A stretch of DNA of 34,396 bases, taken from assembly GCA_009699825.1 (NCBI GenBank), contig WLNM01000002.1:1-34396 (forward strand). Reading direction: 5' to 3'. The notes under the pieces are model-generated. The model did no database searches, was not told the DNA's origin, and saw only the letters and a program-made list of their open reading frames with translations. Source of the DNA: Actinomycetota bacterium (GTDB taxonomy: Bacteria > Actinomycetota > Actinomycetes > Nanopelagicales > Nanopelagicaceae). This document shows positions 25,795-33,485 of this stretch, piece by piece; position 1 is the stretch's first letter, and every line of letters begins with the position of its first letter. Both the position numbers and the translations under genes were made by a program.

Positions 25795-27341
25795 AAACAA
25801 TGACAGAAAAAGAACCTATACGTTCAGATAGCCCTGAGTTAACTGCGATGTCTCTTCCGAAACTAAAGGAAGTAGCTTCGCAACTCGGTATTGATGGTGC
25901 TACTAAATTGAAAAAGGATGCTCTCGTTCAGGCAATCGCTGATTTACAAGCAGCCAACAGAGAAGCAGCAAAGGCAGAACGTGAAGCTCGGCGCGAAGCG
26001 CGCAATAACCGCAATAAGAAAGATGCGCCACGCGATTCAGATTCAGATAACGATTCAGATTCAGATAACGATTCACAGAGCAACCGCGGCGATCGCTTTG
26101 ATCGCAATGACCGTGGTCGCGGACGTGACCGTGGTCGTGGTCGTGATCGCAACCGTGATCGTGGAAACCGCGAAGAGCGTGAGCCAGTACTATCAGAAGA
26201 TGACGTACTACTTCCAGTAGGCGGCCTCCTAGACATTCTTGAAAGCTATGCATTTATTCGCACAGGTGGATATTTACCTGGACCAAATGATGTGTACGTA
26301 TCACTGCAGCAAGTTCGTAAGTACGGACTTCGTAAAGGTGATGTTGTAACCGGTCAGGTGCGTCAACCAAATGAAGGCGAACGCCGTGAAAAATTCAACG
26401 CACTCATCGTGTTGGACACAATCAACGGATCAGCTCCTGATGAAGTTCGCAACCGTGTTGAATTCAACAAGCTAGTTCCGTTGTATCCACAAGAGCGTTT
26501 ACGCCTCGAAACCGAACCAAATATTTTGACTACTCGCGTAATTGATTTGATCTCACCAATTGGTAAGGGTCAGCGCGGACTTATTGTGTCTCCACCAAAG
26601 GCCGGAAAGACAATGGTTTTGCAATCAATTGCAAACGCAATCACTACAAATAACCCTGAGTGCCACTTAATGGTTGTACTTGTAGATGAACGCCCTGAAG
26701 AAGTTACAGATATGCAACGCTCCGTCAAGGGCGAAGTTATTGCATCAACATTTGATCGCCCAGCGGATGACCACACAACGGTTGCTGAATTAGCGATTGA
26801 ACGTGCAAAGCGTCTTGTCGAGCTCGGTCATGATGTTGTTGTTCTTCTCGATTCGATTACACGTTTAGGTCGTGCGTACAACATTGCAGCCCCAGCATCA
26901 GGTCGAATTCTCTCCGGTGGTGTTGATTCAGCTGCTTTGTATCCACCAAAGAAGTTCTTCGGTGCCGCTCGTAACATCGAAGATGGTGGCTCACTCACAA
27001 TTCTTGCAACTGCCCTCGTTGATACTGGTTCTCGTATGGATGAAGTTATCTTCGAAGAGTTCAAGGGAACCGGAAACATGGAACTTATTCTTGATCGCCG
27101 TATGGCAGATAAGAGAATCTTCCCTGCGGTTAACGTAGTTGCATCCGGTACTCGTAAAGAAGAAATTCTTATGGGAACAGAAGAACTTAATATTGTGTGG
27201 AAACTTCGTCGTGTTCTTCATGCACTCGAGCCACAACAAGCACTCGAACTTCTACTTGAAAAGATGAAGGGCACTAAGTCCAACGTTGAATTCTTAATGC
27301 AGATCCAGAAGACAACAGTCGGACCAGGATCTGAAGGATAA
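25791..27341 (+). CDS. rho: Transcription termination factor Rho
   Basis: 516 residues, longer than E. coli Rho (419) because of an actinobacterial insert. An N-terminal helical Rho-N domain (residues 14-55) is followed by a disordered stretch at about 58-130 (Asp/Ser repeats, then Arg/Asp/Gly repeats), the RNA-binding cold-shock domain (about 140-215), and the ATPase with Walker A SPPKAGKT (267-274) and Walker B VVVLLDSITRLGR. The Arg/Gly-rich insert binds RNA in mycobacterial and Micrococcus Rho. An ATG three codons later (25800) is an alternative start. The 5' region has a hairpin and a small ORF. Confidence 0.97.
   Translation: MKTMTEKEPIRSDSPELTAMSLPKLKEVASQLGIDGATKLKKDALVQAIADLQAANREAAKAEREARREARNNRNKKDAPRDSDSDNDSDSDNDSQSNRGDRFDRNDRGRGRDRGRGRDRNRDRGNREEREPVLSEDDVLLPVGGLLDILESYAFIRTGGYLPGPNDVYVSLQQVRKYGLRKGDVVTGQVRQPNEGERREKFNALIVLDTINGSAPDEVRNRVEFNKLVPLYPQERLRLETEPNILTTRVIDLISPIGKGQRGLIVSPPKAGKTMVLQSIANAITTNNPECHLMVVLVDERPEEVTDMQRSVKGEVIASTFDRPADDHTTVAELAIERAKRLVELGHDVVVLLDSITRLGRAYNIAAPASGRILSGGVDSAALYPPKKFFGAARNIEDGGSLTILATALVDTGSRMDEVIFEEFKGTGNMELILDRRMADKRIFPAVNVVASGTRKEEILMGTEELNIVWKLRRVLHALEPQQALELLLEKMKGTKSNVEFLMQIQKTTVGPGSEG
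26034..26075 (+). repeat. 18-base tandem repeat inside rho
   Basis: GATTCAGATTCAGATAAC occurs twice in tandem plus a third partial GATTCA. It encodes the SDSDND repeats of the Rho insert and keeps the reading frame. Confidence 0.9.
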
Positions 27342-27372
27342 GTTCACGCTCAAATTTTAAATTCCCACCCAA

Positions 27373-27404
27373 TGGGGTTAATCTTTAGCCCTATTAACAG
27401 CCCA
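27373..27404 (+). promoter_or_regulatory. Possible hairpin in the rpmE leader
   Basis: TGGG-GTTAAT, a ten-base loop, then ATTAAC-AG-CCCA: six perfect pairs plus four more across a two-base bulge. It lies in the 111-base gap between rho and rpmE. It has no T-run; it may be a leader structure or a processing site. Confidence 0.3.
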
Positions 27405-27452
27405 GCCTGGTTCACGTGAGAATCACGACCCAGTCATGAAAGAGGATATGAA

Positions 27453-27659
27453 ATGAAGTCAGAGATTCATCCAGAGTACAAAGAGACTCAAGTAACTTGT
27501 GGTTGCGGTGAAAAGTTTGTTACCCGCTCAACAGTTACAAGCGGTTCAATTTACGTTGAAGTATGTTCTGTCTGCCACCCTTTCTACACAGGTAAGCAGC
27601 GCATTCTTGATACCGGTGGACGTGTAGCGAAGTTCGAAGAGCGCTTCGGTAAAAAATAG
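27453..27659 (+). CDS. rpmE: Ribosomal protein bL31 (zinc-binding form)
   Basis: 68 residues. Four cysteines in the C+ pattern (Cys16, Cys18, Cys38, Cys41: CGC and CSVC) can hold a zinc ion, and HPFYTGKQ and DTGGRV are family signatures. Zinc-type L31 is often replaced by a Cys-less paralogue under zinc shortage; no paralogue is in this window. AGAGGA lies six bases before the ATG. A strong terminator follows. Confidence 0.97.
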   Translation: MKSEIHPEYKETQVTCGCGEKFVTRSTVTSGSIYVEVCSVCHPFYTGKQRILDTGGRVAKFEERFGKK

Positions 27660-27666
27660 CTTTCTA

Positions 27667-27708
27667 AAAAGACCGCATTCACTACTTCCGTAGTGGTTGC
27701 GGTCTTTT
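27667..27708 (+). terminator. Rho-independent terminator after rpmE
   Basis: AAAAGACCGCA pairs with TGCGGTCTTTT (11 bases), then an internal ttc/ggt mismatch, ACTAC/GTAGT and a TTCC loop. The T-run follows. It starts eight bases after the rpmE stop and isolates prfA, which must have its own promoter or depend on readthrough. Confidence 0.92.
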
Positions 27709-27720
27709 GCTTTTATTTAA

Positions 27721-27750
27721 TTGCTAAGAAGCTCGATTCACAATTTACAT
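27721..27750 (+). promoter_or_regulatory. Candidate prfA promoter
   Basis: TTGCTA (27721-27726), 18 bases, TTACAT (27745-27750), directly after the rpmE terminator and before the prfA ribosome binding site GAAAGGAG. Weak by consensus but well placed. Confidence 0.35.
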
Positions 27751-27766
27751 AGAAAGGAGAAGCCAA

Positions 27767-28849
27767 ATGGCAAATGATCGCTTTGCATCAGCACACGAAA
27801 TGGTTCGCGAGTACGCAGAACTAGAAGCAGCAATGGCTGATCCTTCTATTCACGATGACCAAGGTAAAGCTCGGCAACTCGGTCGTCGATATGCCCAACT
27901 CGGACCAGTTGTTGCTGGATTTAAAGAGTGGAAGAGCGCTGATGAAGATCTCAACGCTGCAAAAGAACTAGCGGCAACGGATCCTGATTTTGCATCTGAA
28001 ATTCCAGCGCTAGAAGTAACTGCACAAAAGGCTGCTGAAAAACTTGAAGAGTTATTGCTTCCTCGTGATCCAAATGATGATCGCGATGTAATTCTTGAGG
28101 TTAAAGCGGGTGCAGGTGGAGATGAATCCGCACTTTTTGCTGGAGATTTATTGCGCATGTATATGCGGTATGCCGAAAAAAGAAATTGGAAAGTTGAAAT
28201 TCTAGATGCGACAGAAAGTGAAATGGGCGGCTACAAAGATATTTCAGTTGCCGTTAAATCTAAAGGCACGGCAGCACCTGGAGAATCTCCGTATGCACGT
28301 TTGAAATTTGAAGGAGGCGTGCACCGCGTGCAACGCGTTCCAGAAACCGAAAGCCAAGGTCGCATTCATACATCTGCCGCAGGCGTACTTATTCTTCCTG
28401 AAGCTGAAGAAATCGATGTTGAATTAAACATGAATGATGTCCGAGTAGATGTTTATCGTTCATCAGGTCCTGGTGGACAGAGCGTTAATACAACAGATTC
28501 TGCTGTTCGACTTACACATGTTCCAACTGGAATTGTCGTCTCATGTCAGAATGAAAAGAGTCAGCTACAAAATAAGGAGTCTGCGCTACGAATTTTACGT
28601 GCACGCTTGTTGGCAGATGCTCAAGAAAAAGCGGATGCAGTTGCATCTGCTGAACGCAAAAACCAAGTTCGAACAGTGGATCGCTCAGAGCGCATTCGAA
28701 CATATAACTTTCCAGAAAACCGAATAAGTGATCATCGAGTAAATTACAAATCTAACAATTTAGATACCGTATTAAATGGTGAGCTCGATGAGGTTATTCA
28801 ATCTCTTTTAGATGCTGATAAAGCGGCGAAGTTAGCTTCGACAGAATAA
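27767..28849 (+). CDS. prfA: Peptide chain release factor 1
   Basis: 360 residues, normal length. The peptidyl-hydrolysis GGQ motif is at 236-238 (SSGPGGQSVNTTDSAVR). The stop-codon recognition tripeptide, P-x-T in RF1, is PET at 192-194 within HRVQRVPETESQGRIHTS; PAT or PVT is usual. It releases peptides at UAA and UAG. AAAGGAGA precedes the ATG. The next gene, prmC, encodes the enzyme that methylates its GGQ glutamine, a conserved pairing. Confidence 0.97.
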   Translation: MANDRFASAHEMVREYAELEAAMADPSIHDDQGKARQLGRRYAQLGPVVAGFKEWKSADEDLNAAKELAATDPDFASEIPALEVTAQKAAEKLEELLLPRDPNDDRDVILEVKAGAGGDESALFAGDLLRMYMRYAEKRNWKVEILDATESEMGGYKDISVAVKSKGTAAPGESPYARLKFEGGVHRVQRVPETESQGRIHTSAAGVLILPEAEEIDVELNMNDVRVDVYRSSGPGGQSVNTTDSAVRLTHVPTGIVVSCQNEKSQLQNKESALRILRARLLADAQEKADAVASAERKNQVRTVDRSERIRTYNFPENRISDHRVNYKSNNLDTVLNGELDEVIQSLLDADKAAKLASTE

Positions 28850-28857
28850 GCACCAAC

Positions 28858-29712
28858 ATGAATGTGCGCGAAGTTCTTAAAGACGCAAAAGAACAGCTTG
28901 CCCTTTCAGAAATCGATGGCGTAGATGCTGAAATTTTGCTCGCACACGTCTTAGGAATCTCTAGAATGGATTTACATAATCCAGTTGTACTTGAAAGAAC
29001 TTTGGCTTCCCTAGGCGATACTTCAATTGCACTGGAAACTTTTCACGATCTTTTAGCACGCAGAATTCTTCATGAACCTCTGCAGTACATAACCGGCGTT
29101 GCTTACTTTCGAAACCTCGAATTAAAAGTTGGTCCAGGCGTATTAGTTCCAAGGCCTGAAAGTGAGTTACTTGTCGGGGCAGTGCTGACTCACATAGCGA
29201 ATCTGCCAGCACCTGTAAGCGTTATCGATCTTGGATCAGGTTCGGGAGCACTTGCACTTGCAATCGCAACGGAGGCACCAAATAGCCGTGTTATTGCTGT
29301 CGAAAAAAGTGATGATGCGCTTGTGTGGTTAAAGAAAAATGTTGAAGCAATTGTTGAAGATTTACGCATCGTGCATAGCGATGTTAATGATGCGCTCATA
29401 GGAATTAAATGCGATGTTGTAATTGCCAATCCTCCATATATTGAAGATGAATCAGAATTACCAAGAGATGTTGTAGAACACGAGCCAGCAATTGCTCTAT
29501 TTGGTGGAAAAGAGGGCATGGACGCTCCTCGCGCATTTATTGCAGCAGCATCACGATTACTTAAATCAGGTGGCTTGCTGGCAATCGAACACAATGAAAA
29601 GCAAGGTGCATTGGTTGCTGATGTGCTCAGTCATGATTTCGAAGAGATAAAATTGCATCACGATTTAGTTGGACGTCCACGTTGGAGTAGCGCGATTCGG
29701 AAAAATACATGA
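28858..29712 (+). CDS. prmC: Release factor glutamine N5-methyltransferase
   Basis: 284 residues. The N-terminal substrate domain (1-85) is followed by a class I SAM methyltransferase with VIDLGSGSGALALAIA (122-137) and the catalytic NPPY at 191-194. PRPESELLV near 99 is another PrmC signature. It methylates the GGQ glutamine of the release factors. It starts eight bases after prfA, and its stop overlaps the Sua5 start as ATGA. Confidence 0.96.
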   Translation: MNVREVLKDAKEQLALSEIDGVDAEILLAHVLGISRMDLHNPVVLERTLASLGDTSIALETFHDLLARRILHEPLQYITGVAYFRNLELKVGPGVLVPRPESELLVGAVLTHIANLPAPVSVIDLGSGSGALALAIATEAPNSRVIAVEKSDDALVWLKKNVEAIVEDLRIVHSDVNDALIGIKCDVVIANPPYIEDESELPRDVVEHEPAIALFGGKEGMDAPRAFIAAASRLLKSGGLLAIEHNEKQGALVADVLSHDFEEIKLHHDLVGRPRWSSAIRKNT

Positions 29713-30356
29713 GCAATGAAAGAGTAGACATCACAAGCGGTGATCGCACCGAGCATTTAGCGCGTGGACTTAAATCTATTCGCGATGGTTATGTGATTGT
29801 TGTCCCTCTTGAACATGGATATGTATATGCCTGTGATGCATTTAGCCACTTTGCTGTTCGAGCAATGCATGTCCTTCGGGGTGATGCACTTGGAGTGGTG
29901 GCTCAAGTAATAATTCCGACGGCAAAAACGGCACAAGGTCTGTCTCGCAGTATGCGCACCGATGTTCAAGAACTAACCAATGCATTTTGGCCAGGATTGC
30001 TTAGTATCAACGTAAAACCACAAGTGGGGTTGGCGTGGGATTTAGGTGATTCCCAAAGACTTGATCAAATTAGTTTACGAGTGCCAGAAGAAGGATTTGT
30101 TTTAGAACTAATGCAAAAGAGTGGTCCATTGGCAATCGCGGGTATTACAAACAATGGCTTACCAACTTTGCTTGACGTCGACAGATACGAAAATCCAGGA
30201 GTCGATGTAATTTTTGATGGTGGCCACCTTCCAGCGGGTCCGCGCACTACCGTCGTAAATGTTTCAGATGATGGAATAGAACTGATTCGAGAAGGTGCAA
30301 TCTCGCGTAATTCTCTCCAAAAAGCATCCCCTGACAATTTCGGCGCGACGCAATAG
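29709..30356 (+). CDS. Diverged Sua5/YrdC/TsaC family protein
   Basis: 215 residues in the place where actinobacteria have sua5 (threonylcarbamoyl-AMP synthase, for tRNA t6A). The fold can be followed (FWPGLLSINV, ISLRVPEEGF, IFDGGHLPAGPRTTVVNV, REGAI). But the signature PTETVYGLG is PLEHGYVYA (33-41), the KxR motif region is RGDALG (57-62), and the S-A-N ATP motif is GITNNGLPT (145-153). These losses suggest low or changed activity, so tsaC function is doubtful. It overlaps prmC by four bases; its TAG stop is the start of the glyA -10 box. Confidence 0.72.
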   Translation: MSNERVDITSGDRTEHLARGLKSIRDGYVIVVPLEHGYVYACDAFSHFAVRAMHVLRGDALGVVAQVIIPTAKTAQGLSRSMRTDVQELTNAFWPGLLSINVKPQVGLAWDLGDSQRLDQISLRVPEEGFVLELMQKSGPLAIAGITNNGLPTLLDVDRYENPGVDVIFDGGHLPAGPRTTVVNVSDDGIELIREGAISRNSLQKASPDNFGATQ

Positions 30357-30359
30357 AAT
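30331..30359 (+). promoter_or_regulatory. Leaderless promoter of glyA
   Basis: CTGACA (30331-30336), 17 bases, TAGAAT (30354-30359), six bases, then the glyA ATG. The first three bases of the -10 box are the stop codon of the preceding gene. This is the best-formed promoter of its type in the window, and no ribosome binding site is present. Confidence 0.6.
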
Positions 30360-30365
30360 CTACAA

Positions 30366-31631
30366 ATGACGAAAGATATTTTTTACGGACCAGACTTTGA
30401 TTTGCTGAGCCAACAGGACCCAGAAATTTCTGCAGTTTTACTCTCAGAACTCAAGCGCCAGCAGATGAACCTGCAATTGATTGCCAGCGAAAACTTTACT
30501 TCGCGCGCTGTGCTTGCAACTCTTGGTTCCACTCTTTCAAACAAATATGCCGAAGGTTATCCAGGTAAGCGTTATTACGGTGGTTGTGAAGAAGTAGATA
30601 AGGCCGAATATCTTGCAATCGAACGCGCCAAGTCTCTATTCGGTGCAGATCATGCAAATGTTCAGCCACACTCTGGTGCAAGTGCAAACATTGCGGTGTA
30701 CCAAGCTTTTACAAAACCAGGTGACACAGTCCTTGCAATGTCACTGCCACATGGTGGCCACCTCACGCATGGTTCTCCCGTTAACTTTTCTGGAAAGTGG
30801 TTTAACGTAGTTTCATACGGCGTTCGCCAAGACACCGAACTGATTGATTATGACGAATTACGTGATTTAGCCATTGCAAATAAACCAAAGATGATTTGCT
30901 CAGGGGCAACTGCATATCCAAGCCTTGTTGATTTCGAAAAAGTACGCGCAATTTGTGATGAAGTTGGCGCAATCATGTGGGTTGATGCCGCGCACTTCAT
31001 TGGCCTTGTAGCTGGAAAAGCAATTCCATCACCAGTGCCATATGCAGATGTTGTCTCATTTACAACTCATAAAGTTTTGCGTGGACCACGCGGTGGAATG
31101 ATTCTTGCAAAAGAAGCACATGCAGCAGCAATTGATAAAGCAGTATTTCCTGGCATGCAAGGTGGGCCAATCATGTCTGCAGTTGCTGGGAAGGCTGTTG
31201 CATTAAAAGAATGCGCAACTCCTGAATACCAAAAGTATGCAAAAGATGTCATAACAAATGCGAAAGCATTGTGCACTGCTCTTGAAGGCGAAGGAATGCG
31301 CGCAGTATCTGGTGGAACTCAAACTCACCTAGCACTCATTGATATTCGTGGAACTGGTGTCAATGGAAAAGTTGCCGACGAACGTTGCGGCAATGCAGGC
31401 ATTGTGTTGAATAAGAATTCAATTCCATTTGATCCAGAGAAGCCAGGAATCACCAGTGGTATTCGCGTAGGAACTCCTGCAACAACAACACAGGGCATGG
31501 GCGTTGAAGAGATGAAAACTATTGCTTCTTTGATTTCACGAGCCATTCGCAGCGAAGATCCAGCGGTATTGGCGGGAATCAAGAGCGAAGTTCACGCATT
31601 AACTTCGAAATTCCCAATTTATAACGCATAG
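30366..31631 (+). CDS. glyA: Serine hydroxymethyltransferase
   Basis: 421 residues, normal length. The PLP lysine is Lys236 in SFTTHKVLRGPRGG (usually THKTLRGPRGG). IASENFTS, the LPHGGHLTHG substrate segment and GVRVGTPA-like GIRVGTPATT are also seen. It makes glycine and methylene-THF from serine. In Streptomyces glyA also lies between sua5 and the wecA-like gene, whereas in M. tuberculosis it is elsewhere. It has its own leaderless promoter despite the nine-base gap. Confidence 0.97.
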   Translation: MTKDIFYGPDFDLLSQQDPEISAVLLSELKRQQMNLQLIASENFTSRAVLATLGSTLSNKYAEGYPGKRYYGGCEEVDKAEYLAIERAKSLFGADHANVQPHSGASANIAVYQAFTKPGDTVLAMSLPHGGHLTHGSPVNFSGKWFNVVSYGVRQDTELIDYDELRDLAIANKPKMICSGATAYPSLVDFEKVRAICDEVGAIMWVDAAHFIGLVAGKAIPSPVPYADVVSFTTHKVLRGPRGGMILAKEAHAAAIDKAVFPGMQGGPIMSAVAGKAVALKECATPEYQKYAKDVITNAKALCTALEGEGMRAVSGGTQTHLALIDIRGTGVNGKVADERCGNAGIVLNKNSIPFDPEKPGITSGIRVGTPATTTQGMGVEEMKTIASLISRAIRSEDPAVLAGIKSEVHALTSKFPIYNA

Positions 31632-31634
31632 ACT
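31629..31634 (+). promoter_or_regulatory. -10 box of a leaderless promoter for wecA
   Basis: TAGACT, six bases, ATG. The glyA stop codon TAG forms its first three bases, the same layout as at glyA. No clear -35 was found. Confidence 0.45.
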
Positions 31635-31640
31635 TATTCC

Positions 31641-32726
31641 ATGCGTGAGTACATGTTTACATTGCTGCTCTCTGCGGCACTGTGTTATCTGATTACTCCT
31701 TTCATTCGAACTCTGGCAATGAAATTTGGGGCCGTAGCACTGGTACGTACCCGAGATGTTCATACTTCGCCAACTCCGCGCTGGGGTGGCGTTGCAATGT
31801 GGGCAGCGATGTCACTAACTTTTATCATCGTTCAACACCTCACACTCGTTGGAAAATCATTTGGTCATGAAGCACAGGGAATTTTCTTAGCCGGAACATT
31901 TCTGGTTTTACTAGGTATGGCAGATGATCGGTATCAACTCGATGCGCTAACGAAATTAGCGGGCCAAGCACTCGCTGCTGGCATCTTGCTTATTTACGGA
32001 ATTCAAATCCTGTGGTTACCTATAAATGGCGTAATTGCGCTACCGCCTAGCATTGGGCAACTTGTCACTGTTTTAATCGTATTAGTAACAATTAATGCAG
32101 TGAATTTTATTGATGGACTAGATGGGTTAGCAGCCGGAATAGTTGCGATTGCAGGCGCCGCATTCTTTACATTTGCTTACTTATTAGCTGTCGTGTGGGG
32201 CTTTAGCCGTGCGGGTGCACCTTCTTTGATGACCGCAGTTTTAGTTGGAATTTGTTTAGGTTTCTTGCCTCACAACTCACATCCTGCCCGAATCTTTATG
32301 GGGGATTCAGGGTCGATGTTCTTAGGATTATTACTAGCATCAGCTGCAATCACACTAACTGGACAAGTCGATCCCAATGCAATCACAGCAGTAAAAGTTG
32401 GCCCAACTTTATTGCCGCTACTTTTACCATTTGCAGTTCTTGCAATTCCATTAGCAGATTTAGTTCTTGCAATTTCTAGACGTTTACGGGCAGGTCGCTC
32501 ACCCTTTTCGCCAGATAAAGATCATCTTCATCATCGATTGTTATCGGCTGGAAACTCACATGTACGTACTGCTGTGATTATGTACTTATGGACAGCAACT
32601 CTTGCATTTCCGATAACAATTTCTGCTTTTGCACCAATCTGGGTTGCACTGGTTGTTGCTGCAGTTCTTGCGACAATCACAATTGTGGTTACCCGAACAG
32701 GTAAAAAGGATTCGGTATATGTCTAA
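31641..32726 (+). CDS. wecA: Undecaprenyl-phosphate GlcNAc-1-phosphate transferase (WecA/Rfe family)
   Basis: 361 residues with about ten to eleven membrane helices, GT4 polyprenyl-phosphate transferase family. The aspartate motif MADDRYQLD (95-97), NFIDGLDGLAAG (155-166), the FMGDSGSMFLG loop near 224 and the late HLHHRLL motif are visible. It starts lipid-linked cell-wall glycan synthesis (arabinogalactan in mycobacteria, by rfe/Rv1302). It is always just before the ATP synthase operon in actinobacteria, as here. Its stop overlaps the next gene by eight bases. The exact sugar is inferred from family. Confidence 0.93.
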   Translation: MREYMFTLLLSAALCYLITPFIRTLAMKFGAVALVRTRDVHTSPTPRWGGVAMWAAMSLTFIIVQHLTLVGKSFGHEAQGIFLAGTFLVLLGMADDRYQLDALTKLAGQALAAGILLIYGIQILWLPINGVIALPPSIGQLVTVLIVLVTINAVNFIDGLDGLAAGIVAIAGAAFFTFAYLLAVVWGFSRAGAPSLMTAVLVGICLGFLPHNSHPARIFMGDSGSMFLGLLLASAAITLTGQVDPNAITAVKVGPTLLPLLLPFAVLAIPLADLVLAISRRLRAGRSPFSPDKDHLHHRLLSAGNSHVRTAVIMYLWTATLAFPITISAFAPIWVALVVAAVLATITIVVTRTGKKDSVYV

Positions 32727-33141
32727 GGAGAAAAGTTCTGAAAGTTTGATGCTTCGAGGAGCATTAATTCCATCTTTTATCGTTGGCATTATTGCCATTG
32801 GATTTAGCACCTTCTTTGTTGGATTTGCAGGTTTTCTCGGAGCATTGATAGCTCAATGTGTTGTGTTAATTTATTTTGCAATTCATATCGGAGTATCTCG
32901 GATTGCACGAAATCTTGATCCGATGAGCACAATGGCGTTAGCTGTATTTTCATACTTTGCGAAGCTACTTTTTCTCGGTGTATTTTTATATCTACTCAGC
33001 GCTTTTACCTCGCGCGAAACAATAAACAGAACCAGTTTTGGTGCCACAGCAATTGCCCTAACTTTTGCTTGGTTAGGCGGGGAAATTGCCAGTTACATGA
33101 AGTTGCGCATACATTTACCCCTGCCCGAATCTAGAAATTAG
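32719..33141 (+). CDS. ATP synthase protein I-like membrane protein
   Basis: 140 residues with four hydrophobic helices and a basic N-terminus. Position just before atpZ and atpB matches the AtpI-like protein of actinobacteria (Rv1303 in M. tuberculosis), thought to help assemble the c-ring or import Mg2+. The ATG at 32719 is chosen: AAGGA lies nine bases upstream, and earlier in-frame starts fall inside wecA. It overlaps wecA by eight bases. Family membership rests mainly on position and membrane topology. Confidence 0.8.
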   Translation: MSKEKSSESLMLRGALIPSFIVGIIAIGFSTFFVGFAGFLGALIAQCVVLIYFAIHIGVSRIARNLDPMSTMALAVFSYFAKLLFLGVFLYLLSAFTSRETINRTSFGATAIALTFAWLGGEIASYMKLRIHLPLPESRN

Positions 33142-33163
33142 TTTTAACCAAAGGGGAACACAG

Positions 33164-33352
33164 ATGGCAACTCGTGATGAGAATGCTGCTTGGTCAATCA
33201 TCGGATACTTGCTCTCCGGATTACTTTTCTGGGGCGCAGTCGGTTGGGCGCTCGATAAGTGGCTAGGCACCTCCTTTTTACTTCTGACTGGCCTGATCGT
33301 CGGCGCTGCTTCAGGGATTTACCTCGTCTGGCTTCGATTCGGCCGCGAATAA
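33164..33352 (+). CDS. atpZ: AtpZ/AtpI family protein
   Basis: 62 residues with two membrane helices joined by GWALDKWLGTS, the typical AtpZ motif (A-G-x-x-x-D-x-x-x). AtpZ proteins accompany F-type ATP synthases and are linked to c-ring assembly or Mg2+/Ca2+ transport. AAGGGGA precedes the ATG. The stop codon is part of a terminator-like hairpin. Confidence 0.85.
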   Translation: MATRDENAAWSIIGYLLSGLLFWGAVGWALDKWLGTSFLLLTGLIVGAASGIYLVWLRFGRE

Positions 33353-33375
33353 GGGTTACCTAGACCACCCTTTTT
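33351..33375 (+). terminator. Weak terminator-like hairpin between atpZ and atpB
   Basis: AAGGGT, a ten-base loop, ACCCTT, then TTT; the first two bases belong to the atpZ stop codon. Only six pairs, so partial termination at best. A second hairpin, AGAACGC/GCGTTCT (33417-33437), follows before atpB. The 133-base gap between them and the atpB start may hold an atp promoter. Confidence 0.35.
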
Positions 33376-33485
33376 ACGATTTCACAGGCGGGCTTTTTCC
33401 GCATAAGGTTTCCCACAGAACGCATCCCCAGCGTTCTTATTGAAAAGTCCGTCCAAATTCAATTGAGTTTTTTGAAGGAGTGTGC

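Noticed and set aside
26098..26180. CRISPR-like short repeats
   Set aside because: The GTGGTCGTG/CGTGATCGC repetition is codon repetition for Arg/Asp/Gly in Rho, in frame and without spacers.
27372..27419. 15-codon ORF in the rpmE leader
   Set aside because: Short, no ribosome binding site, and ends 33 bases before rpmE without coupling.
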